Position numbers and translations under genes: made by a program | Part shown: piece after piece, positions 1 through 6,057 of the stretch | How the letters are laid out: each line of letters starts with the position of its first letter | Numbering within the stretch: position 1 is the stretch's first letter | Notes under the pieces: generated by a model | What the model saw: the letters and a program-made list of their open reading frames with translations, nothing else | What the model was told of the DNA's origin: nothing | The model's database searches: none | Assembly (NCBI GenBank): GCA_003646305.1 | Contig: QNFJ01000134.1 | Location: 1-6,100, forward strand | DNA from: Gammaproteobacteria bacterium | Lineage (GTDB): Bacteria > Pseudomonadota > Gammaproteobacteria > Methylococcales > UBA2780 | Length of the DNA: 6,100 nucleotides | Reading direction: 5' to 3'

Positions 1-903
1 CATAAAACAGTGACAACGGATGAAGTCATTTTTCGCAATTTTCAGCAGGTTCTTGAGTTCCGTATCGGCGATGTGCGGGATTATCATGACGTCTGTTCCG
101 CTGTGAAAGGTGTCGATATAGTGGTCAATGCAGCGGCGTTGAAGCAGGTGCCAACGTGCGAGTATTTTCCGGAGCAGGCGGTGCTGACGAACTGTATCGG
201 TGCGACAAATATTGTTCGGGCGATCAGAGAGCATGGGTATAAAGTTGAAACAGTTGTGGGGGTTAGTACAGATAAAGCAGCAAAACCGGTCAACGTTATG
301 GGAATGACCAAAGCGATTCAGGAGCGTATTTTTACTTCAGCGAATGTTTTGAATCCCAATACACGTTTTATTTGTGTCCGGTATGGAAATGTTCTGGCTT
401 CCAGAGGGTCGGTGATTCCACTTTTTCATGATCAGATTTCAACCGGAGGCCCCGTTACGGTTACGGTTCCCGATATGACCCGTTTTTTGCTTAGTCTCGA
501 TCAGGCTGTTGATACTGTTTTTGCTGCATTGAGGGATGCCAAGAGAGGCGAGACATTTGTGCCAGATGCGCCCGCTGCAACGGTTATAAATATTGCTAAA
601 ACCCTCATCGGAGACCGCGATATTGAAATTAAGATAACCGGTATTCGCCCAGGTGAAAAAATGCACGAGATCATGGTCTCTGAAGAGGAATGCCATCATA
701 CGGTCAAGCGGGGAAACTATTACGCGATTCAACCCATGTTGCCAGAACTTAGGGTTGAAGAGGCGGAATCTCAGGCACTTTCCGATGAATTTAGTTCTGC
801 CAATAGTGTCGGAACGCTTGAGCAGACCCGGGAGTTATTATCTGAACATCGCCTGCTAATTGGGCAGACAACGCTCGCTGAGGGTGAAGAGCTACTGGCC
901 TGA
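1..903 (+). CDS. wbjB: UDP-N-acetylglucosamine 4,6-dehydratase/5-epimerase, WbjB/CapE type (5'-truncated by window edge)
   Basis: This cytoplasmic SDR-superfamily enzyme (polysaccharide biosynthesis protein, FlaA1/CapD group) would convert UDP-D-GlcNAc to a UDP-4-keto-6-deoxy-hexosamine with inversion at C5, the first step to L-FucNAc or L-QuiNAc. The reading frame is open back to base 1. The N-terminal Rossmann GGTGSFG-type NAD loop, roughly 35-45 residues, lies outside the window, so the GTG at 10 is only the first start codon visible, not a real start. Visible family motifs are IGDVRDY, NAAALKQVP, VSTDKA (Asp at 271-273, Lys at 274-276), RYGNVLASRGSVIPLF, TRFLLSLDQAVD and the C-terminal IRPGEKMHEIMVSEEE. 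The usual SDR YxxxK is MxxxK here (Met 298-300, Lys 310-312), as in the CapE/WbjB branch rather than PseB/FlaA1. The stop lies 8 nt before the 2-epimerase gene, so the two are surely cotranscribed. The family is secure. The exact product is inferred from the partner gene. Confidence 0.88.
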   Translation, partial: HKTVTTDEVIFRNFQQVLEFRIGDVRDYHDVCSAVKGVDIVVNAAALKQVPTCEYFPEQAVLTNCIGATNIVRAIREHGYKVETVVGVSTDKAAKPVNVMGMTKAIQERIFTSANVLNPNTRFICVRYGNVLASRGSVIPLFHDQISTGGPVTVTVPDMTRFLLSLDQAVDTVFAALRDAKRGETFVPDAPAATVINIAKTLIGDRDIEIKITGIRPGEKMHEIMVSEEECHHTVKRGNYYAIQPMLPELRVEEAESQALSDEFSSANSVGTLEQTRELLSEHRLLIGQTTLAEGEELLA

Positions 904-911
904 GAAGAAAA

Positions 912-2033
912 ATGAATAAATTGAAAGTGATGACGCTGGTTGGTACGCGTCCTGAAATCATCAAACTTTGCCGGGTAATTGCAGAGCTTGAGGAGCATAC
1001 CGACCATATTCTGGTTCATTCAGGGCAAAATTACGATTACGAGCTGAACGAGGTTTTTTTTGATGACCTTGAAATCCGCAAGCCCGATTATTTTCTTGAA
1101 GCGGCAGGGGGAACTGCTTGTGAGACGATTGCAAATGTCATTGTTAAGACAGAGCAATTGTTGTTAAAAGTAAAGCCCGAAGCCTTACTGATATATGGGG
1201 ACACTAACAGTTGTCTAGCGGCTATTGCCGCAAAAAGGCATCGTGTGCCGGTATTTCATATGGAGGCTGGCAACCGCTGTTTTGACGAGCGCGTACCAGA
1301 AGAGATAAACCGCAGGATCCTTGATCATATCAGCGATATCAATATGCCGTTGACCGAGCATGGGCGGCGTTATCTGTTGCAGGAAGGGGTTCGGCCGGAG
1401 ACGATTATTAAAACCGGTTCCTGTATGGAGGAGGTTCTGGATTATTACCGCGAAGGGATTGATTCGTCAGATGTGGTGAGCCGTCTTAATTTGTGTGAGA
1501 AGGACTATTTTGTTGCTAGTGTTCACCGCGAAGAGAATGTTGATAGCCCGACTAATTTGAAGCGGTTGGCCGAATCAATCAACAGGTTGGCGACTGAATT
1601 TGATAAACCGGTTATCTTTTCGGTACATCCTCGAACGCGTCAGCGACTGGAAAGTATGGGTATTCATTTTGGCGACAAAATAAAGTTAATGAAACCACTC
1701 GGTTTTCTGGACTACATCAAGCTACAAAAAGAAGCTTTTTGCGTAATATCGGATAGTGGAACCATTACAGAAGAGTCTTCGCTGCTTGGCTTTCCGGCCA
1801 TTACGCTCCGCCAGGCGCATGAGCGGCCCGAAGGGATGGATGCAGGCGCGATTATTATGAGTGGACTCGAACCGGATCGGGTTGTTCAGTCGGTGACGAT
1901 TGTTACAAGCGAGAAGGGACAATGCGAAGGTGTGGTTGATTATCGGGGTGGGGATGTTTCGCGTAAGGTACTGCATGTTATATTGAGCTACACTGACTAC
2001 ATTAAACGGACAGTCTGGCGAGAGTCTTGTTAA
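912..2033 (+). CDS. wbjD: Non-hydrolysing UDP-HexNAc 2-epimerase, WbjD/CapG type
   Basis: This 373-aa cytoplasmic enzyme has the GT-B-like fold of the WecB family, and its length is typical. It epimerises C2 of a UDP-N-acetylhexosamine. The motif GTRPEIIK is at 11-18 and HSGQNYDYELNEVFF follows at ~36-50. Residues matching the catalytic set of E. coli WecB are Asp97 (YGDTNS), Glu118 (HMEAGNRCF), Glu131 (VPEEINRR) and His205 (SVHREENVD). The nucleotide-binding tail SDSGTITEESS begins at ~280, followed by AHERPEGM. The EAGNRCFDERVPEE version of the loop and the C-terminal LSYTDYIKRTVW resemble WbjD/CapG (UDP-L-PneNAc to UDP-L-FucNAc, or UDP-L-RhaNAc to UDP-L-QuiNAc) more than WecB (UDP-ManNAc). 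The adjacent WbjB-type dehydratase supports this. The ATG at 912 is preceded by a purine-rich GAGAAG overlapping the upstream stop. A plain WecB role (UDP-ManNAc) remains possible but less likely. Confidence 0.88.
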   Translation: MNKLKVMTLVGTRPEIIKLCRVIAELEEHTDHILVHSGQNYDYELNEVFFDDLEIRKPDYFLEAAGGTACETIANVIVKTEQLLLKVKPEALLIYGDTNSCLAAIAAKRHRVPVFHMEAGNRCFDERVPEEINRRILDHISDINMPLTEHGRRYLLQEGVRPETIIKTGSCMEEVLDYYREGIDSSDVVSRLNLCEKDYFVASVHREENVDSPTNLKRLAESINRLATEFDKPVIFSVHPRTRQRLESMGIHFGDKIKLMKPLGFLDYIKLQKEAFCVISDSGTITEESSLLGFPAITLRQAHERPEGMDAGAIIMSGLEPDRVVQSVTIVTSEKGQCEGVVDYRGGDVSRKVLHVILSYTDYIKRTVWRESC

Positions 2034-2056
2034 AAAAAGGTATAAATAATCAAGCG

Positions 2057-3031
2057 ATGCCTGTTGTGTGGCCTAGAGTGCTCGTGACGGGAGCGACCGG
2101 TTTTGTCGGCAATGCGCTGTTAGAAGCGATGGTTCGCGACGACAGGGTGGTTTCTGCAGCGGTTCGTTGTAACGATGCTTCTCTGATCGAACAGGTTACA
2201 CAATATCCTATTGGTGATCTGTCGAGTAACAACAACTTTTCTGATGCACTGAAAGGTGTGGACGTGGTGATTCACCTAGCTGCCCGTGTACATGTTATTC
2301 AGGAAAGTTCGCTAGATCCTTTGACTGAATTTAGAAAAATTAACAAGGATGCAACGCTTAATCTTGCAAGGCAGGCAGTGGAGGCAGGTGTTAAGCGGTT
2401 TATCTTTTTGAGCTCCATTAAAGTGAATGGAGAAATAACACAACCAGGGGAGGTTTTTGCTCCAGATGACCGGTTTGTTCCAATAGACCCTTACGGATTA
2501 TCTAAACAGGAAGCAGAGCATGAGCTATTAGAGTTGGCGCGGGAAACAGGGTTGGAGGTGGTCATTATTCGACCGCCTTTGGTTTATGGGCCAGCAGTTA
2601 AAGGCAATTTTGCTTTGATGATGAAATGGCTCATCAAGGGGATACCATTACCATTTGGCTCAGTTCATAATCGCCGTTCTTTGCTGGCTTTGGATAATCT
2701 GGTCAGCTTTATAATCTGCTGCGTTGGACACCCCAAAGCAGCGAATGAAATATTCCTGGTTTCAGACGGGGCAGATGTCTCCACAACAGAGCTCCTGCAA
2801 AAAGTGGCTAAAGCCCTTGGGAAAAAGCCCTTATTATTACCGGTGCCAGTTGGTTTGATGAGGTTTTTCGCGAGGATGATTGGTAGAAGTGATGTGGCTG
2901 ATCGCATGTTTAATTCATTACGAGTTGACGATTCAAAAGCCAGGAATTTGTTGGGTTGGGCTCCGGTCATTACAATGGGCGAGCAGTTGAAGATAACGGC
3001 CGAGACATACTTAAAGAGAAAGAGCGTTTAA
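2057..3031 (+). CDS. NAD-dependent epimerase/4-reductase, WbpV/WbjF-like nucleotide-sugar SDR
   Basis: This 324-aa extended SDR is cytoplasmic. The Rossmann loop is GATGFVG with glycines at 12, 15 and 18. The family motif HLAARVHV is at ~74-81, SSIKVNG supplies the catalytic Ser120, and YGLSK gives the YxxxK pair Tyr146/Lys150. IIRPPLVYGP and a C-terminal substrate region ending in LGWAP complete it. The HLAARVHV pattern is typical of the WbpV/WbjF/WreQ group. Characterised members reduce UDP-4-keto-6-deoxy-D-GlcNAc to UDP-D-QuiNAc, while many others are annotated as UDP-glucose 4-epimerases. It starts 23 nt after the 2-epimerase, in the same operon. I chose the ATG at 2057 because it puts the Rossmann glycines near the N-terminus. 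A TTG at 2027, overlapping the previous gene by 7 nt, would add 10 residues. The nearest Shine-Dalgarno-like run, AAAAAGG at 2034-2040, is 16 nt from the ATG, so the start is uncertain. It could instead be the C4 reductase for the upstream pair. Confidence 0.85.
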   Translation: MPVVWPRVLVTGATGFVGNALLEAMVRDDRVVSAAVRCNDASLIEQVTQYPIGDLSSNNNFSDALKGVDVVIHLAARVHVIQESSLDPLTEFRKINKDATLNLARQAVEAGVKRFIFLSSIKVNGEITQPGEVFAPDDRFVPIDPYGLSKQEAEHELLELARETGLEVVIIRPPLVYGPAVKGNFALMMKWLIKGIPLPFGSVHNRRSLLALDNLVSFIICCVGHPKAANEIFLVSDGADVSTTELLQKVAKALGKKPLLLPVPVGLMRFFARMIGRSDVADRMFNSLRVDDSKARNLLGWAPVITMGEQLKITAETYLKRKSV

Positions 3032-3104
3032 TTTACTCAGGAATCTGTTTTTGAGCAAGAGCGCCAAAAAAGGGGTAGCTGTTTACTTTAACTGTTTCGC
3101 ATAT

Positions 3105-3136
3105 TTTCATGAAAAGCATGAAATGCTACTTTGTTT
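3105..3136. terminator. Possible weak bidirectional terminator between convergent genes
   Basis: Two mutually exclusive hairpins overlap in the 132-bp convergent spacer. One is TTTCATG (3105-3111), loop AAAAG, CATGAAA (3117-3123). The other is AGCAT (3115-3119), loop GAA, ATGCT (3123-3127). The second is followed on + by TTTGTTT (3130-3136), and on - it leads into a T-rich stretch (CTTTTCATG). The stems are short and AT-rich, so this would be an inefficient terminator. Position between the sugar operon and thiO is the main support. Confidence 0.35.
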
Positions 3137-3163
3137 GGGCTAGGTGTTCTGTTTGAACGATAT

Positions 3164-4246
3164 TCAGGAACCAATCGAATAGGGCTCGTGCGACATAATC
3201 GGTGCTCTATCGAGCAGGATGTCCGCCAAAAGCCGTGCTGATGCGGGGCCTATCACAAAACCATTGCGAAAATGGCCGCAGTTGGCGCTCAGATTCTCAA
3301 TTCCTGGGTGCTTCCCTATATAAGGTATCCCCTTCTCGGTGCCGGGTCGTAGTCCGGCCCACTGTTTTTCGATCGGATAATCTTTCAAATCGGGCAAACA
3401 GGCATAAGCAGATTGTTTAAGGCTCTTTAACGCCTCATCAGTTATTGATTTATCAAAACCGGAATACTCGATGGTGCTACCGACCAGAATACGGCCATCT
3501 TTTCTGGGGATTAGATATCGTCCAGAATCTAGAATCATCTGATTTAGAAGTCCGGGTTTGGCTTTAAAGAGAATCATTTGTCCTTTTACCGGTTCGACTT
3601 TTAGCTGCTTTTTATCGGGCCAGAGTCGGGAAGACCAGGCGCCGCCACAAACAATATATTGAGATGCGGAATAAAGAGAGTGCTTTCCTTTAATTGCCGT
3701 CACTCGGTGATCTTTAATAACAATCTCCGAGATGGGCTCGTGCTCAATAAACCGAACACCTTTAAGTGTCAGCTCTGCGCGGAGCGCTTGAAGTAACCGG
3801 GGATTTCGCGCCTGTTTAATACTGGGTAGCCATAGAAGCTCACTGTAAGATTCGCTCAGGCTGGGGGCGATTGCCCGGATCTGCTCGGTGGCAATTTTCT
3901 TGTGAGAAAAATTGAATCGGTTCAGCCATGCTTCAGATGAGCCATCCTTCGGTAGATCAGCAATCAGCAGTCCGCTAGAGAGGATTTCCGGGTCGATAGC
4001 CGTTGACTCAACAAGCTGGGCAGCAAGGTCGGTGAACTGTTTTTGACTCCAAAGAAAAAGAGCGGTTACAGCGTCATCATATCTCCAAGGATAAAGGGGA
4101 GAAAGGATGCCGCCTCCCGCCCAGGAAGATTCCCTGGAAAGCGCACTTTTATCAATGATCGTAATAGAGGCGCCAGCGTTAGCAAGTTCGCGTGCGGTCA
4201 GTAGGCCAGAAATGCCGCCGCCAATAATTAGAAAGTCAGGGCTCAT
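3164..4246 (-). CDS. thiO: Glycine oxidase ThiO (FAD-dependent, thiamine thiazole synthesis)
   Basis: This 360-aa cytoplasmic DAO-family flavoenzyme oxidises glycine to the imine (dehydroglycine) used by ThiG to build the thiazole of thiamine, releasing H2O2. The FAD dinucleotide-binding loop GGGISG is at 9-14, with an acidic strand end at Asp32. The ThiO signature SSWAGGGILSPLYPWRY is at ~40-56. GRYLIPR (Tyr244), WAGLRPGT (Arg300) and CGHFRNGFVIGPAS (Arg327) line up with a constant offset of two with Tyr246, Arg302 and Arg329, the substrate-site residues of B. subtilis glycine oxidase. The length is full and no active-site residue appears missing. The gene stands alone, convergent to the sugar operon and divergent from the outer-membrane gene, with no thiG, thiS or thiE beside it in the window. 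The ATG at 4246 has no clear Shine-Dalgarno (the preceding sequence is AAAATACCCAC), but it places the FAD loop where the family has it. A generic D-amino-acid dehydrogenase is the less likely alternative. Confidence 0.92.
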   Translation of the reverse strand: MSPDFLIIGGGISGLLTARELANAGASITIIDKSALSRESSWAGGGILSPLYPWRYDDAVTALFLWSQKQFTDLAAQLVESTAIDPEILSSGLLIADLPKDGSSEAWLNRFNFSHKKIATEQIRAIAPSLSESYSELLWLPSIKQARNPRLLQALRAELTLKGVRFIEHEPISEIVIKDHRVTAIKGKHSLYSASQYIVCGGAWSSRLWPDKKQLKVEPVKGQMILFKAKPGLLNQMILDSGRYLIPRKDGRILVGSTIEYSGFDKSITDEALKSLKQSAYACLPDLKDYPIEKQWAGLRPGTEKGIPYIGKHPGIENLSANCGHFRNGFVIGPASARLLADILLDRAPIMSHEPYSIGS

Positions 4247-4462
4247 GTGGGTATTTTAACTTTATTACTGCATTGTAATCACCATGAAGGGGGCAAGACT
4301 AAGTTTTATTTAGGTTTCACGGTGTTCTTCGTTCATCAGTGGTAGATGTCTTGCTCTTTGTTGTTTGTTGTTTTAGATAAACAAACCTTTATTTTAAGGG
4401 AGGTCTGGGTCGGTTTAAAGATAAAAACTCTAATAATTTGTAGAAGTTGCAATAATAAACTA

Positions 4463-4491
4463 TTGTTATTGGCGAATTGCTTTGCTAGTAT
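4463..4491 (+). promoter_or_regulatory. Candidate sigma-70 promoter with extended -10 for the FadL-like gene
   Basis: The -35 candidate is TTGTTA (4463-4468, 4 of 6 to TTGACA). A 17-nt spacer separates it from the -10 TAGTAT (4486-4491, 4 of 6 to TATAAT), which is preceded by TG at 4483-4484, an extended -10. Transcription would start near 4498, giving a leader of about 80 nt. A weaker overlapping alternative is TTGTGA (4517-4522), 17 nt, TTGTAT (4540-4545). The call is by consensus matching only. Confidence 0.45.
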
Positions 4492-4562
4492 CCCTGCACC
4501 AATATGGTAAAGGTTGTTGTGAATTAGCAAAAAATAACTTTGTATCAATTATCACATACCCT

Positions 4563-4570
4563 GGGGGGGA
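4563..4570 (+). promoter_or_regulatory. Unusual poly-G ribosome binding site
   Basis: Seven consecutive G residues (4563-4569) plus A end 8 nt before the ATG at 4579. There is no canonical AGGAGG. Six Gs can pair with the anti-Shine-Dalgarno UCCUCC using G-U wobbles, so this is the only reasonable ribosome site for the gene. A second ATG follows immediately at 4582, so translation could begin at either codon. Confidence 0.55.
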
Positions 4571-4578
4571 ACTAGAAC

Positions 4579-5991
4579 ATGATGAAATTATTTAAAAAAG
4601 CACCATTAGCAGCGGGTGTAGTCATCGCATTGGCATCAGGTGGTGCACAGGCGATTAGTGCCGGTACTGATCTTAACTTGAGCGGTAAGGCGAAAGCTGG
4701 AGCGATGGGTGGTGCAGCGTATACCATGCCTCAGGAAGCTTCTGCAGCGGTATTTGGTAACCCAGCGACATTGACTCAGTTCAAAGGTTTTAACATGAAC
4801 TTTGGTGCCTCGTACCTGGGGATTACAAGTGTTGATGTAACAACAAGTAACGCTCTAGGAACAGACAGTGGTACGGCACATAGTGATGCGGATGACTATA
4901 TTATCCCCGATTTTGGTATGACGCTTGAGCTGGCTCCAGGCCTTGTTTTAGGTACCGGTTTGGAAGTTGATGCGGGACTAGGTGCAGATTATCGCGATGA
5001 CCCAGTTGGTTTGACGGGGCTCCCTGGTGGAGCACTGGGGCTTAACGCTGGAGCAAGTGATGTGATCACATTGCCCTTGATGGTTGAACTGATCTCATTC
5101 AATGCCAATATCGGCTTAGGCTATCAAGCGACTGAAAGACTCTCTTTGGGCGCGTCAGTTACGATCGGTTTTGGTCTTGCGCAGCTAGGTACTACTGGGC
5201 CAACTACTGGCATCTCGGGTGCTTTGGGCGCAGGTGGTGCGATCCCATTGGGTCTTGAGGATTTTGGTGGAACGAGTTCTTCAGTTCATGATATCGGTTT
5301 TGGTTTCTCATTGGGTTCAACCTACGCACTTACCAACGATGTTATGCTGAGTGCAGCTTATAAGAGCCCGGTCGAATACAATTTCAGCAATATCGTACAT
5401 ACTTCCGTTCCAGGTGCGACATCTGGCGGAGATGGATTCCAGGACTTACGGGTACAGCAGCCAGCTGAAGTCATCGTCGGTATTGCGCTCGATAATGTTT
5501 TGGCGCAAGGTCTGTTGATTGAAGCGGATGTGATCTGGAAGGACTGGTCGCATGCCTCAACTTATGAAGATGTCTATGATGATCAGTTCCTGTTGGTGTT
5601 CGGTGGACAATACCAGATAGGTGCATGGTCACTTCGTGCCGGTTATAGCTGGGCTGAAGATGTCCTTTTAGAAAAGGCAAACAATACCCTTGGTGGATTG
5701 AATGGACTGGGTACACTTCCACTAGGCGGTCCTTTGGGTACGGATGTTGTGAAAGTGGCGCAAATGTCGCTACTGCCGGTTATCTGGGAGCACACTGTTA
5801 CGGCGGGTGTTGGTTATCAGTTTACCGATGCAGTCAGTCTTGATGGCTATGTTGCTTATGCCTTTGGGGAAGAGGACTCGCGGGACTTAAATACGGTTGG
5901 AGCGGTTCTTGGTGGCGCAACTCCTACAATGGCAGTTGAAGTTGAAGAAGAGATCATGATCGGTGCGGGTATTACGATCTCAATGCCTTAA
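4579..5991 (+). CDS. OmpP1/FadL-family outer-membrane transport protein
   Basis: This 470-aa outer-membrane beta-barrel is of the family that imports long-chain fatty acids and other hydrophobic compounds. Its substrate here is unknown. A Sec signal peptide is clear: Lys3, Lys6 and Lys7, a hydrophobic core at ~8-20 and cleavage after AQA at residue 25. The mature N-terminus holds the family hatch signature, GKAKAGAMGGAAY followed by ASAAVFGNPATL with NPA at 61-63. Later FadL marks are QPAEVIVGIA (294-303), DVIWKDWSH (317-325), SLRAGYSWAED (351-361) and HTVTAGVGYQF with SLDGYVAYAF (405-429). The length is usual for the family. Loops at ~130-160 and 200-225 are rich in Gly, Ala and Leu. It ends in ISMP rather than the usual terminal Phe or Tyr. 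It is monocistronic, with its own promoter region and a strong terminator. The choice between ATG 4579 and ATG 4582 makes no functional difference. I do not assign fadL because paralogues in this family differ in substrate. Confidence 0.88.
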   Translation: MMKLFKKAPLAAGVVIALASGGAQAISAGTDLNLSGKAKAGAMGGAAYTMPQEASAAVFGNPATLTQFKGFNMNFGASYLGITSVDVTTSNALGTDSGTAHSDADDYIIPDFGMTLELAPGLVLGTGLEVDAGLGADYRDDPVGLTGLPGGALGLNAGASDVITLPLMVELISFNANIGLGYQATERLSLGASVTIGFGLAQLGTTGPTTGISGALGAGGAIPLGLEDFGGTSSSVHDIGFGFSLGSTYALTNDVMLSAAYKSPVEYNFSNIVHTSVPGATSGGDGFQDLRVQQPAEVIVGIALDNVLAQGLLIEADVIWKDWSHASTYEDVYDDQFLLVFGGQYQIGAWSLRAGYSWAEDVLLEKANNTLGGLNGLGTLPLGGPLGTDVVKVAQMSLLPVIWEHTVTAGVGYQFTDAVSLDGYVAYAFGEEDSRDLNTVGAVLGGATPTMAVEVEEEIMIGAGITISMP

Positions 5992-6002
5992 GTTGTAACA
6001 AT

Positions 6003-6023
6003 AATAACAAGTTAGTTGTTATT
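6003..6023. repeat. AT-rich inverted repeat just upstream of the terminator
   Basis: A perfect 8-bp stem, AATAACAA (6003-6010) and TTGTTATT (6016-6023), flanks a GTTAG loop. It begins 11 nt after the stop codon and lies 2 nt before the GC-rich terminator stem. It could stabilise the mRNA 3' end or simply be part of the untranslated tail. It has no T-tract of its own, so it is unlikely to terminate alone. Confidence 0.5.
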
Positions 6024-6024
6024 G

Positions 6025-6057
6025 AGCCCCGAGGTCTTTGACCTCGGGGCTTTTTTT
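6025..6057 (+). terminator. Strong Rho-independent terminator of the FadL-like gene
   Basis: An 11-bp perfect stem, GCCCCGAGGTC (6026-6036) with GACCTCGGGGC (6040-6050), closes a TTT loop. It is followed by seven T (6051-6057) and a further T-rich stretch, and A6025 can pair with T6051. This is a textbook intrinsic terminator 34 nt after the stop codon. On the - strand the stem is followed by CAATAACAACTAAC and lacks a T-run, so it is mainly one-directional. Confidence 0.95.

Larger units (their letters stand above)
4247..4578. other. Divergent AT-rich intergenic region between thiO and the FadL-like gene
   Basis: This 332-nt stretch has no convincing gene. A 70-codon frame on - (4336-4548) has low-complexity, Asn/Leu/Ile-rich content typical of AT-rich noncoding DNA and no ribosome site I would trust. 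It holds the promoter and leader of the outer-membrane gene, plus two small inverted repeats. One is GCAAGAC (4293-4299) with GTCTTGC (4348-4354), 48 nt apart. The other is GTTTGTT (4363-4369) with AACAAAC (4380-4386), with a 10-nt loop. Their function, if any, is unknown. I could not identify a good promoter for thiO. Confidence 0.6.

Noticed and set aside
439..732. 97-codon - strand frame inside the dehydratase gene
   Set aside because: It is a shadow of a clearly coding frame, with no motif or start signal.
3202..3420. 72-codon + strand frame inside thiO
   Set aside because: It lies antisense within a gene whose protein motifs are unambiguous, and it shows no family features of its own.
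4247..4330. Promoter for thiO on the - strand
   Set aside because: TTGCCC and TACAAT-like hexamers exist but are separated by only 13 nt. No pair with acceptable spacing and match was found.
4336..4548. 70-codon reading frame on the - strand in the intergenic region
   Set aside because: Its composition is low-complexity and AT-driven, it has no recognisable motif, it has no good ribosome site, and it runs through the candidate promoter of the outer-membrane gene.
4541..4556. CRP-like site TGTAT-N6-TCACA in the leader of the FadL-like gene
   Set aside because: Only one half-site is good, and it lies downstream of the likely promoter. Too weak to call.
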